Shown here: positions 7,801 through 16,300 of the stretch, piece by piece
How the letters are laid out: each line of letters starts with the position of its first letter
Numbering within the stretch: position 1 is the stretch's first letter
Assembly (NCBI GenBank): GCA_016719945.1
Contig: JADJYE010000030.1
Coordinates: 62,001 to 126,000, forward strand
Length of the DNA: 64,000 nucleotides
Direction of reading: 5' to 3'
DNA from: Polyangiaceae bacterium
GTDB lineage: Bacteria; Myxococcota_A; Polyangia; Polyangiales; Polyangiaceae
Notes under the pieces: model-generated
Database searches by the model: none
What the model was told of the DNA's origin: nothing
What the model saw: only the letters and a program-made list of their open reading frames with translations
Made by a program: the position numbers and the translations under genes

Positions 7801-9468
7801 GTGGGCGCCGCTGCTCTGCTCTCGGTCCTCGCCCCCTCGCAGGCCCTCGCCGCGCCCAAGGACGCCCAGGCCACGAAGGCCCACAAGGCGGCGATGGAGG
7901 AGGACTACCTCGAGAGCCGCTTCGACGACGCCGAGAAGAAGGTGCGCGGCGCGCTCGACGCGTGCGGCGAGTCGGGGTGCAGCAAGGACGTGAAGGCCAA
8001 GCTCTACATGGCCCTCGGCATCGTCCTCATCAACGGCAAGTCCAAGAAGGACGACGGCAAGCAGGCGTTCATCGACGGCCTCAAGCTCGACCCGAAGGCC
8101 GAGCCCGATCCCGACTACGTCACCAGCGACATCAAGTCGGCCTTCGACGACGCGAAGAAGGTCGCGGGGTCGTCGGGCCCGAGCAAGCCGTCGAGCGACG
8201 GCCCCATCAGCGTGCTGCCGGTGCCCGAGCAGAAGGCCAACACGCCGGTGCCGGTGTACGTCTCGCTCGACGAGGACACCGCCAAGAAGGTGACCAGCGT
8301 GACGCTCAGCTACCTGCCGACGAGCGGCGGGGACGAGACGTCGCTCGAGCTCGAGAAGAGCGGCAAGGGCTGGCGCGGCAACGTGCCTTGCACGGCCGTC
8401 GAGAAGAAGGGCACGCTCAAGTACTGGATCGTCGCCAAGGACAAGAAGGGCAAGGAGGTCGGCGCGGTCGGCTCCAGCGGCAGCCCGCTCACCACCAGCA
8501 TCAAGGCCGACCTCGACGGCAAGGCGCCGAGCTGGCCCGGCTTCGCCCCGCCGGAGCCGTGCGCGGGCGGCGAGACGCCGAAGCCCGACGGCCCCGCCTC
8601 CTCACACCGGCAGTGCGTCGACGACAAGGACTGCCCCGAGGGCGAGGCCTGCTCGGTGAACGAGTGCCTGCTCAAGCCGAAGGACGGCGGCGGCGGTGGC
8701 GAGGAGAAGAAGCCGGAGGAGGAGAGCAACGTGAGGCGGCACTGGATCAGCCTCACCTTCGTCCCCGACTTCGCGATGATCTCGGGATCGGACGTGTGCG
8801 GCTACGCCGACGCGTACGACGGCGGCGCGCCCGACCAGGCGAACGAGCCCACCTTCGTCTGCGTGCGTAACCCCAACGGCGAGAACAAGTCGCAGTACCT
8901 CGGCCAGCCAACGCCAGGGCAGGGCAACAACGTCAACTTCGGCTTCGGCGTCGCGACGATGCGCCTGATGCTCGGGTACGAGGGGGTCATCATCAAGGGG
9001 CTGTCGGCCGGCCTGCGCCTCGGCTGGGCCTTCAACGGCACGAACGAGGAGTTCGCCTCCTTCATCCCGTTCCACGCCGAAGGGCGCCTGCGGTACACCT
9101 TCGGCGCCGAACCCTTCTCCGGACAGGTCGTGCGGCCCTGGCTGTTCATCGCAGGCGGGCTCGCGCAGGTCGACGTTCCGGTCGAGGTCGACGTGCTGGA
9201 GGACGGTGAGGCCTGCGGCGCCGCAGACCCGGGCGATCCAGCGTCGCCCTGCACCGCCTCGATGTCGGACGGCACCGTCGCGGAGGAGCGCATCCAGACC
9301 CTGCGCGCCATCAAGCAAGGCGGGCTCGGCTTCGCCGGCGGCGGCGCGGGCGTGTCGTTCGTGCCGGTCGACCTGTTCGAGATCAACGTCGGCCTGCGCT
9401 TCTCGGTGACCTTCCCGTACGTGGTGCCGGTGCTCTCGCCCGAGCTCGGCGTGGGGGTCGGCTTCTGA
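7801..9468 (+). CDS. probable outer-membrane beta-barrel protein with N-terminal repeat domain
   Basis: At least 555 residues from a GTG at 7801. The first 20 residues are the hydrophobic core and cleavage site (AALLSVLAPSQALA-APKD) of a signal peptide whose charged N-region is missing. It is recovered only if the upstream repeat at 7691-7791 is ignored, so the true start is probably an ATG at 7686 with a one-base error in the T run at 7690-7695. Residues 20-130 look like a helical TPR-like module. A beta-rich middle follows, then a Cys-rich motif (CVDDKDCPEGEACSVNEC), a Gly/Glu linker, and a C-terminal half of alternating strands (GLSAGLRLGWAF, GRLRYTFGAEPF) typical of a porin-like barrel. 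No precise family is recognised. It shares an ATG/TGA overlap with the next gene. Confidence 0.7.
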   Translation: MGAAALLSVLAPSQALAAPKDAQATKAHKAAMEEDYLESRFDDAEKKVRGALDACGESGCSKDVKAKLYMALGIVLINGKSKKDDGKQAFIDGLKLDPKAEPDPDYVTSDIKSAFDDAKKVAGSSGPSKPSSDGPISVLPVPEQKANTPVPVYVSLDEDTAKKVTSVTLSYLPTSGGDETSLELEKSGKGWRGNVPCTAVEKKGTLKYWIVAKDKKGKEVGAVGSSGSPLTTSIKADLDGKAPSWPGFAPPEPCAGGETPKPDGPASSHRQCVDDKDCPEGEACSVNECLLKPKDGGGGGEEKKPEEESNVRRHWISLTFVPDFAMISGSDVCGYADAYDGGAPDQANEPTFVCVRNPNGENKSQYLGQPTPGQGNNVNFGFGVATMRLMLGYEGVIIKGLSAGLRLGWAFNGTNEEFASFIPFHAEGRLRYTFGAEPFSGQVVRPWLFIAGGLAQVDVPVEVDVLEDGEACGAADPGDPASPCTASMSDGTVAEERIQTLRAIKQGGLGFAGGGAGVSFVPVDLFEINVGLRFSVTFPYVVPVLSPELGVGVGF

Positions 9469-10301
9469 TGGAGCCCGAGCGACTCAAGAGCGATCGCATC
9501 GAGGCGGCCCTCAGCGCGGCGCTCGACGGTGGACCGACCGAGCCCCTGTTCGATCTGCTCGATCGCGCGAGCGGGATGCCCGGGCCGAGGCCCCACACCG
9601 ACGTGCTGCGCGCCTTCGGCGCGCGCATCGCCGCCGAGCGTGGCCGCGGGGAAGACCTGGCCAGCGCGCTGCTCGAGCAGAAGAAGACGAGCCTCTACTA
9701 CGTCGGCGTGATGGTGCTCTGCGAGCGAGCCTCACGAAAGGGCGAGCGGCAGGCCCTCGAGGAGCTGATGGAGCGCGCGGACGAGGAGAAGAAGGAGCGG
9801 CGCGACGCGGTGCTCGACGCGCTGACCCACGTGCTCGCCGCGCGCGGCGACGAGGGCGCGCGCGCCGTGCTGCCCCTCGCCGATGGGTTCCTCCACGCGT
9901 TCGTCGCCCTCGAGGCGCTCACCAGCCCGCGCGTGCTCGAGAAGCTCTCCGAGCCCGGCTCGGTGCTCGACCTGATGACCGACGCCTTCACGCGCGCCGA
10001 CGACTCGCCGCGCTCCGCCGATCGCTCCCAGGGGCTGCGTGTGCTGCGCCTCGGCCTGCCCCTGCAGATCGTCCGCGCCGCCGTCCGCTTCTCGGAGACG
10101 CTCGACTGGCTCAAGGAGCGCCTCGCCTATCCGCGGCCGGAGACCCGCGAGGTGATCGCCGAGACCATCCGCGCGCTGCGCAAGATCGTGGGCGAGGCCG
10201 AGGCCGACCGCCTGCGCCTCGAGCACGAGGGCAGCGCGAAGCCCCCTCGGGATCCGAGCCGGATCGTCAAGGGCACCCGCAAGCGCAGCCGCGGGCGTTA
10301 G
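9468..10301 (+). CDS. helical-repeat (HEAT-like) hypothetical protein
   Basis: A 277-residue cytoplasmic-looking protein with no signal peptide or membrane segment. It is almost wholly alpha-helical by composition, with repeated Ala/Leu/Glu-rich helices such as VLDALTHVLAARGDEGAR and FVALEALTSPRVLEKL that resemble HEAT or armadillo repeats. The C-terminus is strongly basic (GTRKRSRGR). The ATG at 9468 overlaps the stop of the outer-membrane protein gene, and the signal-peptidase-like gene begins 10 bases after its stop, so the three are likely one operon. I cannot name a family; a protein-binding scaffold is a guess from the repeats. Confidence 0.7.
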   Translation: MEPERLKSDRIEAALSAALDGGPTEPLFDLLDRASGMPGPRPHTDVLRAFGARIAAERGRGEDLASALLEQKKTSLYYVGVMVLCERASRKGERQALEELMERADEEKKERRDAVLDALTHVLAARGDEGARAVLPLADGFLHAFVALEALTSPRVLEKLSEPGSVLDLMTDAFTRADDSPRSADRSQGLRVLRLGLPLQIVRAAVRFSETLDWLKERLAYPRPETREVIAETIRALRKIVGEAEADRLRLEHEGSAKPPRDPSRIVKGTRKRSRGR

Positions 10302-10311
10302 CCTAGCGCTC

Positions 10312-10914
10312 GTGACCGAAGCCTCTGCCCCGGCGCCCGCGAAGAAGAAGTCGGGCTTTCGCCTGTGGCCGCTGCTCAGCGGGCTCGTGCTCGCCGGCGC
10401 GCTGATCGGGGGGCTCGCCTACCTGGTCCTGTCCTTCAAGCTGTACAAGGTGCCCCAGAACGGGATGTTCCCCACCATCGACGCGGGGGAGACCCTGGTC
10501 GGGCAGCGAAAGCCGTACGGAAGCGTCAACGACGTCCAGCGCGGCGACATCGTCGTCTTCACCGTCAAGCAGGGCGGCAAGGACGTGGACTTCATCTGGC
10601 GGGTCATCGGCCTGCCCGGCGAGGAGGTCGGCCTGATCGACGACGTCGTCACGATCGACGGCGAGCGCTTCGCGCGCACGCGCCTGCGCAAGGACGGCGC
10701 GAAGGTGATCTACCAGGAGGAGTTCAGAGGCAAGAGCTGGAGCGTCGCCTTGCCCGAGCCCGTCAACGACTGGACCAAGGCGAACATGACGCCGAAGAAG
10801 CTCGGCGACTCGGAGCTGTTCTTGCTCGGCGACAACCGCCACGACGCGCAGGACTGCCGCTTCAGCGGCCCCGTCGCGTTCTCCACCGTGGTGGCGAAGA
10901 TCGTCTACCCGTGA
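10312..10914 (+). CDS. signal peptidase I-like protein lacking both catalytic residues
   Basis: A 200-residue member of the S26 (LepB) family by overall layout: a basic N-terminus, one membrane segment (about residues 20-42), box B YKVPQNGMFPTIDAGE, box D DFIWRVIGLPGEEVG and box E LGDNRHDAQDCRFSGPV. Against E. coli LepB, the catalytic serine of PSGSM is Gly51 here (PQNGM) and the general-base lysine of YIKR is Trp96 (FIWR). Active Ser-His family members also need the serine, so this protein should not cleave signal peptides by the known mechanism. It may bind precursors or act as a pseudo-enzyme. GTG at 10312 is the only suitable start. Its stop is 4 bases from the convergent gene at 10919. 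Confidence 0.85.
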   Translation: MTEASAPAPAKKKSGFRLWPLLSGLVLAGALIGGLAYLVLSFKLYKVPQNGMFPTIDAGETLVGQRKPYGSVNDVQRGDIVVFTVKQGGKDVDFIWRVIGLPGEEVGLIDDVVTIDGERFARTRLRKDGAKVIYQEEFRGKSWSVALPEPVNDWTKANMTPKKLGDSELFLLGDNRHDAQDCRFSGPVAFSTVVAKIVYP

Positions 10915-10918
10915 GCTA

Positions 10919-11806
10919 CTAGCCCGGCTTCTTCTCGGGCGCCGGCTTCTCGGGCGCCGGCTTCTCGGGCGCCGGCTTTTCGGGCGCCGGCTTCTCGCCG
11001 CCGCCCTCGGCGGGGGCCACGCCGCGCAGGCGCCCGTAGATCTTCTCGAACGCCGTCCCCTCCCCGCCGGTCGGCGTGGGGTATCCGCCCAGGCTCTTCG
11101 TCATCTTCGCCCGGACGTGGCATTTGACGGACTCGGTGAAGGCCTTCGTCGCCGCGGTGGCGTCCGCGTCGGAGGCGCCGGCCTTCGCCGCCTTGGCGAT
11201 CGAGCCGAGCACGGCCTTCATGGCCTCGCACTTGTCCGGAGGGTCGGGGACGTCGAAGGCAGGCTCAGCCGGGCAACACCTGCCCCGCAGCGCCGCGTAG
11301 GTCGAGAGCTCGTAGAAGCCGAGCATCGCCCACTCCTTCATCCCAGGGGTGGTCTTGCCGTTGCCGGCGTTCACGACCGCCTCCTTCAGCCGCGACGCGC
11401 CCTTCACGGCGTTGGCCTCGTCGCACACGAACTCGAGCGCGGGCTCGTCGGTGAAGGTCTTGTCGGGGAACGCCCGCTTCATGCACAGGCTCGGCTTCTC
11501 GGCGGGCTCGGCAGGGACAGCCGCGCTCGCCGTCGGCGCCGAGTCTGCAGAGGTCGCGGCGCTCGCCGACGTCTCCGCGCTCGCCGAGGCGCTCGGCGCG
11601 GGAGCCGCCTGCTCCATCGGAGGAAACGGTGGCGCGAGCTGGTGCGCTGCGAACCCGACCCCCACTCCCGCGCCCGCGGACAGAAGGACGGCCAAGAACC
11701 TGAGGAAGCCTCCGCCCTCTTTGGGCGGAGCGGCAGCCTCTTGCGCAGAGCTCGCGTTCAACGTTCGTCCCCTCTCGCGTGTGGCGATCGGCGCCGAGGC
11801 CGACAC
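10919..11806 (-). CDS. membrane-anchored hypothetical protein with C-terminal PAPEK repeats
   Basis: 295 residues from a GTG at 11806. A cytoplasmic N-terminus of about 33 residues precedes one transmembrane segment (FLRFLAVLLSAGAGVGVGF), then an Ala/Ser/Pro linker to about residue 100. The folded part contains six to seven cysteines (LCMKRAF, FVCDEAN, RGRCCPAEP, DKCEAMK, VKCHVRA), suggesting a periplasmic disulphide-bonded domain. The tail is four or five copies of EKPAP, encoded by a 15-bp DNA tandem repeat at about 10923-10990. I do not recognise a family. It is convergent with the signal-peptidase-like gene and divergent from the small gene at 11895. Confidence 0.7.
   Translation of the reverse strand: MSASAPIATRERGRTLNASSAQEAAAPPKEGGGFLRFLAVLLSAGAGVGVGFAAHQLAPPFPPMEQAAPAPSASASAETSASAATSADSAPTASAAVPAEPAEKPSLCMKRAFPDKTFTDEPALEFVCDEANAVKGASRLKEAVVNAGNGKTTPGMKEWAMLGFYELSTYAALRGRCCPAEPAFDVPDPPDKCEAMKAVLGSIAKAAKAGASDADATAATKAFTESVKCHVRAKMTKSLGGYPTPTGGEGTAFEKIYGRLRGVAPAEGGGEKPAPEKPAPEKPAPEKPAPEKKPG
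10923..10995. repeat. 15-bp tandem repeat encoding EKPAP units
   Basis: Four near-perfect copies of the 15-base unit CGGCTTCTCGGGCGC lie in tandem, the last carrying one substitution (TTTT for TTCT). They encode the Pro/Glu/Lys tail of the gene on the minus strand. Such in-frame repeats usually vary in copy number between strains. Confidence 0.8.
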
Positions 11807-11894
11807 GACCGAACGTTATCACAGCGAAGCCACCCGCCGAGGGCGCTCCTTGTCCCGCGCCTCCGATCTCCCGATGCGCTATAGAGCAGCCGAA

Positions 11895-12173
11895 ATGAGC
11901 GACGACGACGACGAGCTCGGCTCGCCCCTGCGGGTGGATCCCTCGAAGGAGATCGAGTCCCTGATGGACGAGCTGGTCTCGCTCCTGAAGAACCCGGACG
12001 TGGTCGGCGCGCTGACGTCCCGCGGCATCAACGCGAGCCTCGCGCTGCTCGCGGTCGACGGGCTCGCCGCGTACCTCAGGGGCGACAAGCAGCAGGCCGC
12101 TGACGATCTGAGCACGGTCGCCGAGGAGATCGAGGGCCGCCTCCACTTCGGCGACGACCCCCCCTCGGCCTGA
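11895..12173 (+). CDS. small acidic hypothetical protein
   Basis: A 92-residue protein beginning with the acidic MSDDDDELGSP and continuing as a compact helical domain (KEIESLMDELVSLLKNPDV, INASLALLAVDGLAAYLRG, DDLSTVAEEIEGRL). There is no signal peptide or membrane segment. The open frame extends far upstream, but the ATG at 11895 is the first start after the divergent gene at 11806 and gives a protein of even composition. It is convergent with the phosphatase gene ending at 12180. No family is recognised; short acidic helical proteins of this kind are common in myxobacteria. Confidence 0.65.
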   Translation: MSDDDDELGSPLRVDPSKEIESLMDELVSLLKNPDVVGALTSRGINASLALLAVDGLAAYLRGDKQQAADDLSTVAEEIEGRLHFGDDPPSA

Positions 12174-12179
12174 GCGACC

Positions 12180-13688
12180 TCACCCCGCCGTCATACGGTT
12201 CTCGCCCGCGAGGACCACCACCTTGCGCGGAGGCAGCTCTTCCGCCTCTTCGGCCTCGACCTGATCGAAGAAGACGTACGAAGCCTCCGCGCGCTGCGGC
12301 GTGAGGTCGAGCACGACGTAGCCGCGCTTGACCAGGTCGACGAGCTTGAAGCGCGGGTGGTCGAGCTCGATCTCGCTCCCGACCTCGGCGAACAGCTCCC
12401 CCAGCCCCGGCGACGATATCGCCGGGACGACCAGCTCGACGGCGACCGAGCCGTCGCCGGTGGCCGGGTCGTACGCGACGCCGTCGGGGGTGAGGTCGGA
12501 GGCCCACGAGGTGTGGATGTCTCCCGTGAGGACGATGACGTCGTTCACCGGGGTCGCGGTGAGCACCGTGTAGAAGCGCTCGCGCGCGGGCGTGTAGCCG
12601 TCCCACTGGTCGGTGTTCACGAGCGCCTGCAGCGGCAGCACGGCCATCATCACCTGCTGGCCCACCAGCTTCCAGCGAGCGGTCGACCCGACCAGCCCGT
12701 CGAACAGCCAGGTCTCTTGGTCGTCGCCTAGCAGCGTGCGCTCGGGATCGAGGATGGCAGGATCGTCTTTGTCGGCGGCCTGCTCGTCGCGGCCCCACAT
12801 GCGGGTGTCGCACATGAACAGCTCGAACAGATCGCCGTACTGGAACTTCCGGAAGATCTTGAGCGGGTCGTCGGTGCGGATCGGCATCCACTCGGAGTAC
12901 GCCCGCGCGGCCGCGGTGCGCCGCTCGGCGAACGGTCCCTCGGTGGCCTCGTCGTGGTTCTCGGCGCCGTCCTTCCAGGCGTTGTTCGCGAACTCGTGAT
13001 CGTCCCACACCGTGTAGAACACGTGGCGCTGGTGTGCGGCCTGGAGGTGCTCGTCCTTGCGATAGTGGGCGTAGCGGCGCCGGTAGTCCTCGAGGGTCAC
13101 GATCTCGTGGGGGGGATCGTACGAACGAATGTCGCCGTACTCGGCGGTGCCGTACTCGTAGATGTAGTCGCCGAGGTGGACGACCGCGTCGACGTCGTCG
13201 AGCTCGGCGAGGCGACGGTAAGCGTGGAAGTACCCGTGCGCATAGCTCGAGCACGAGACGACCACGATGCGCCCGCGCTCCGGGCTGCCCTCGGGCAGGG
13301 TGCGCGTGCGCCCGACGACCGACTCCTCGCCCTCGGCGGCGAAGCGGTAGTAGTAGCTGGTGGCAGGCGTGAGCCCGGTCACGTCGACCTTCACCGTGAA
13401 GTCGACGTCGGCGTTGGTGGTGACCTCGCCCGACGCGACGAGCGTCGAGAACGCTTCGTCCTCGGCGATCTCCCAGGTGACCGTCACCTGCTCGAGCTCC
13501 GCGGTGACGCGCGTCCACAGGATGACGGCGTCGACCAGCGCGTCGCCGCTCGCCACGCCGTGCTGGAAGATCGGGTCCTGCTCGGGCTCCGGCGTGGTCT
13601 CGTCGTCCCCACAGCCGGCGAGGCCGAGGGCCCCCGAAGAGCCAAGGATGGCAGCCTTCCCGAGGAAGCTGCGGCGAAGATGCTTCAT
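12180..13688 (-). CDS. phoD: PhoD-type alkaline phosphatase / phosphodiesterase, lipoprotein
   Basis: A 502-residue secreted metallophosphatase of the PhoD family, which hydrolyses phosphomonoesters and diesters with Ca/Fe at the active site. The N-terminus has a twin-arginine-like motif (RRSFLGKAA) and a lipobox (GLAGC), so export may be by Tat followed by lipidation. An N-terminal PhoD beta domain (FQHGVASGDALVDAVILWTR) precedes the catalytic domain with metal-binding blocks VVHLGDYIYEYG, FYTVWDDHEFANN and VIVLTGDIHTSW. A purple-acid-like loop FMCDTRMWGRDEQ is also present. GGAGA lies 9 bases upstream of the ATG at 13688. It is divergent from the oxidosqualene cyclase gene. A phosphate-regulated promoter would be expected but no Pho box is evident. 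Confidence 0.9.
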   Translation of the reverse strand: MKHLRRSFLGKAAILGSSGALGLAGCGDDETTPEPEQDPIFQHGVASGDALVDAVILWTRVTAELEQVTVTWEIAEDEAFSTLVASGEVTTNADVDFTVKVDVTGLTPATSYYYRFAAEGEESVVGRTRTLPEGSPERGRIVVVSCSSYAHGYFHAYRRLAELDDVDAVVHLGDYIYEYGTAEYGDIRSYDPPHEIVTLEDYRRRYAHYRKDEHLQAAHQRHVFYTVWDDHEFANNAWKDGAENHDEATEGPFAERRTAAARAYSEWMPIRTDDPLKIFRKFQYGDLFELFMCDTRMWGRDEQAADKDDPAILDPERTLLGDDQETWLFDGLVGSTARWKLVGQQVMMAVLPLQALVNTDQWDGYTPARERFYTVLTATPVNDVIVLTGDIHTSWASDLTPDGVAYDPATGDGSVAVELVVPAISSPGLGELFAEVGSEIELDHPRFKLVDLVKRGYVVLDLTPQRAEASYVFFDQVEAEEAEELPPRKVVVLAGENRMTAG

Positions 13689-13791
13689 GAGGGGATCTCC
13701 GTTCGGACCGGCGAGCGTGTCAAGGGGCCAAGGATGAGCCGCGAGGGTGACGCCGCGGAAGCAGCGCCGTGGTATCCGCGTCGGCCGAAGT

Positions 13792-15801
13792 ATGACGACG
13801 ATCGAGCACGAAGACCACGAGCCTGCGGCATCGCCCGCGCTCTCGAAGGGGCTGTCGACCCTCGCCGCGCTCCAGCTCGCGGACGGCCACTGGGCCGGGG
13901 ACTACGGCGGCCCGCTGTTCCTCATGCCGGGCCTGGTGATCGCCCTCGAGCTCGTGGGCGCTCCGCCGAGCGAGCAGCAGCGCGCGCGGATGGTCGAGTA
14001 CCTGAAGCACGTGCAGCGCGCCGACGGCGGCTGGGGGCTGCACGTCGAGGACCGCTCGACCATGTTCGGGACGGCCTTCAACTACGTCGCCCTGCGGCTG
14101 CTCGGCGTCCCGGCAGACGACGAATCGGCGGCGCGCGCCCGGGCCTGGGTGCGAGCCGAGGGCGGGGCCCAGCGCGTGCCGACCTGGGGCAAGGCGTGGC
14201 TCAGCGTGCTCGGCGTCTACGAGTGGGAGGGCGTGAACCCCCTGCCGCCGGAGCTGTGGCTGCTGCCGCGCGCGCTGCCGATGCACCCCTCGAACTTCTG
14301 GTGCCACACGCGCGCGGTGTTCTTGCCGATGTCGTACCTCTATGGGCGCCGCGCGCGCGGGCCCGAGACTCCGCTCGTCCGCGCGCTGCGCGAGGAGCTC
14401 TACGTCACGCCGTACGACCGCGTCGACTGGGAGGCCGCCCGGAACGACGTCCACCCGCTCGACGTGTACTCGCCGCACACGAAGCTGTTCGACGCGCTGA
14501 ACGTCGCGCTGGATCGATACGAGCGGCGGCGGCCGAAGGCCCTGCGAGAGCGCGCCCTGTCCTTCGTGATGGACCACATCCACCACGAGGACACCTCGAC
14601 CAGCTACCTCGACATCGGCCCGGTCTCCAAGGCGCTGCACCTCGCCTGCGTGTGGTTCGAGGATCCGACGCAGCCCGCCGTGCAGCGTCACCTCGAGCGC
14701 GTGCCCGACTACCTGTGGGACGGCCGCGACGGGATGAAGATGCAGGGCTACAACGGCTCGCAGTTCTGGGACCTCGCGTTCGCGATGCAGGCCGTGCTCG
14801 AGCACGAGCCCTGGGACACCGATGCCACCGCCAAGGCCATGCTCGAGCGCGCCCACGGGTGGCTCGACGACAACCAGGTCAAACACGACGTGCCCGATCG
14901 CGAGCGGTACTACCGCAACGCGACCGCCGGCTGCTTCCCGTTCTCGACGGCCGAGCAGGCGTGGCCGGTGACCGACTGCACCGCGGAGGGCCTCAAGGTC
15001 GCGCTGGCGATGCAAGGGCGCGTCGCGCGCCCCCTGGGCGAGGCGCGGCTCGCCAAGGCGGTGGACGTGCTGCTCTACGAGCAGAACGACGACGGCGGCT
15101 GGTCCGAATACGAGCGCGCCCGCGGGCCCCGCTGGCTCGAGCTGTTCAACGCCGCCGAGGTCTTCGGCGACATCATGATCGGCTACTCCCACGTCGAGTG
15201 CACGAGCGCGTGCGTCCAGGGGCTGCTGGCGTTCTCGGAGCGCTACCCGACGTACCGCCGCGCCGAGCTGCGCGCCGCGGTCCGGCGCGGGGTCGAGTGG
15301 CTGCGCGCGGCGCAGCGCGAGGACGGCAGCTTCTATGGCGTGTGGGCGATCTGCTTCACGTACGCGACCTGGTTCGGCATCGAGGGCCTGCGGGCCGCCA
15401 CTTCCGGCGCCGAGGACGATCGCCGCATCGAGCGCGCGGCAGACTTCCTGCTGTCGCACCAGCGCGCGGACGGCGGGTGGGGCGAGAGCTACCGCTCCTG
15501 CGTCGACAAACGCTGGGTCGAGCACGAGCGCTCCCAGCCGGTGCAGACCGCCTGGGCGCTGCTCGGGCTGGCGGCGGCCTATGAGCACCTCCACCCGCGC
15601 CTCAGCGCGACGAAGCGGGTCACCTTGCGCGGCGCGCTCGCGAGCGGCGTCGCGTTCCTGCACGAAACGCAGACCGACGACGGCTGGCGCGCCGACATGG
15701 TCTACGGCGTGTTCAACAAGAACTGCATGATCAACTACGACAACTACCGGTACTACTTCCCGGTCTGGGCGCTGGCGCGCGCGGCACGCCTCGAGCGCTA
15801 G
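13792..15801 (+). CDS. oxidosqualene cyclase, lanosterol-synthase-like
   Basis: A 669-residue terpene cyclase with repeated QW motifs (QRADGGWG, QREDGSFYG, QRADGGWGE). It carries the sterol-type catalytic motif DCTAE at residues 395-399 instead of the DxDDTA of squalene-hopene cyclases. It also has the oxidosqualene-cyclase blocks MKMQGYNGSQFWD, EVFGDIMIGYSHVECTSA and FWCHTRAVFLPMSYLYG. By motif alignment with cycloartenol synthase numbering, the product-determining positions read Tyr (410, here Tyr320), Gln (477, here 389) and Val (481, here 393). Val481 is typical of lanosterol synthases, whereas cycloartenol synthases have Ile. The ATG at 13792 is preferred over the in-frame GTG at 13747. 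No squalene monooxygenase gene is nearby. Bacterial sterol cyclases are known in several myxobacteria. Confidence 0.9.
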   Translation: MTTIEHEDHEPAASPALSKGLSTLAALQLADGHWAGDYGGPLFLMPGLVIALELVGAPPSEQQRARMVEYLKHVQRADGGWGLHVEDRSTMFGTAFNYVALRLLGVPADDESAARARAWVRAEGGAQRVPTWGKAWLSVLGVYEWEGVNPLPPELWLLPRALPMHPSNFWCHTRAVFLPMSYLYGRRARGPETPLVRALREELYVTPYDRVDWEAARNDVHPLDVYSPHTKLFDALNVALDRYERRRPKALRERALSFVMDHIHHEDTSTSYLDIGPVSKALHLACVWFEDPTQPAVQRHLERVPDYLWDGRDGMKMQGYNGSQFWDLAFAMQAVLEHEPWDTDATAKAMLERAHGWLDDNQVKHDVPDRERYYRNATAGCFPFSTAEQAWPVTDCTAEGLKVALAMQGRVARPLGEARLAKAVDVLLYEQNDDGGWSEYERARGPRWLELFNAAEVFGDIMIGYSHVECTSACVQGLLAFSERYPTYRRAELRAAVRRGVEWLRAAQREDGSFYGVWAICFTYATWFGIEGLRAATSGAEDDRRIERAADFLLSHQRADGGWGESYRSCVDKRWVEHERSQPVQTAWALLGLAAAYEHLHPRLSATKRVTLRGALASGVAFLHETQTDDGWRADMVYGVFNKNCMINYDNYRYYFPVWALARAARLER

Positions 15802-15883
15802 AGACACAAACCGCTAAGCGGCCAGCCTCATTCGCGCCAGGGCGTGGCGGCTCGCGAGCTGAGGTGGCTCCTTGGTGGGGGTC

Positions 15884-15918
15884 GGGGGGGGGGGGGGGGC
15901 GGGGGGGGGGGGGGGGGG
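15884..15918 (+). repeat. 35-base guanine tract (G16-C-G18)
   Basis: Sixteen consecutive G, one C at 15900, then eighteen G. Directly before it the sequence is also G-rich (GGTGGGGGTC). This is far longer than any other homopolymer in the window. It could form G-quadruplexes, could be a phase-variable tract, or could be an assembly artefact at a join; exact length should not be trusted. Confidence 0.7.
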
Positions 15919-16180
15919 ACCCGAGGTTGGTCGCTGGGATCCGCCTAACCCCTGGGTTGTCGGTTTCGCGGAGGGACCCCTCGTTTTCTGCACGATTCAG
16001 TGCAGAGTCTCACGCCCGGCCACAGGGGGCTTGTCCGGACGAGCCCGGGTTTGTCGCCAGCTGCCCTGCGCGGGCGCTGCGTGGGAGCTCCGCCGGACCG
16101 CAGGTCGCCGAAGCGGGCACCCTCGTCGTGGCGCTCGACGACGCGATTAAAGGCCGGCAGCTCCCGTCGAGGAGGAGGCC

Positions 16181-16300
16181 ATGGAAGAGCCCGCTCCATC
16201 ACCAGCGCCAGCATCGCCGGCAGGCAAGGAGCCTGACGACGGGGTTGGTGCGCGGCGGTCAGCTACCCATCGCCGACTTCCACCGCATCCCAAGTGTTGA
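16181..16300 (+). CDS. possible 39-residue ORF with strong Shine-Dalgarno
   Basis: An ATG at 16181 is preceded at ideal distance by AGGAGGAGG (16170-16178), the best ribosome-binding sequence in this part of the window. It opens a short Pro/Ala-rich frame (MEEPAPSPAPASPAGKEPDD) ending at TGA 16298-16300. No homologue is recognised. It may be the fossil start of a longer gene truncated by an insertion-sequence remnant, or chance. Confidence 0.25.
   Translation: MEEPAPSPAPASPAGKEPDDGVGARRSATHRRLPPHPKC

Noticed and set aside
13792..15801. Squalene-hopene cyclase
   Set aside because: The catalytic motif is DCTAE, not DxDDTA, and several oxidosqualene-cyclase blocks are present.
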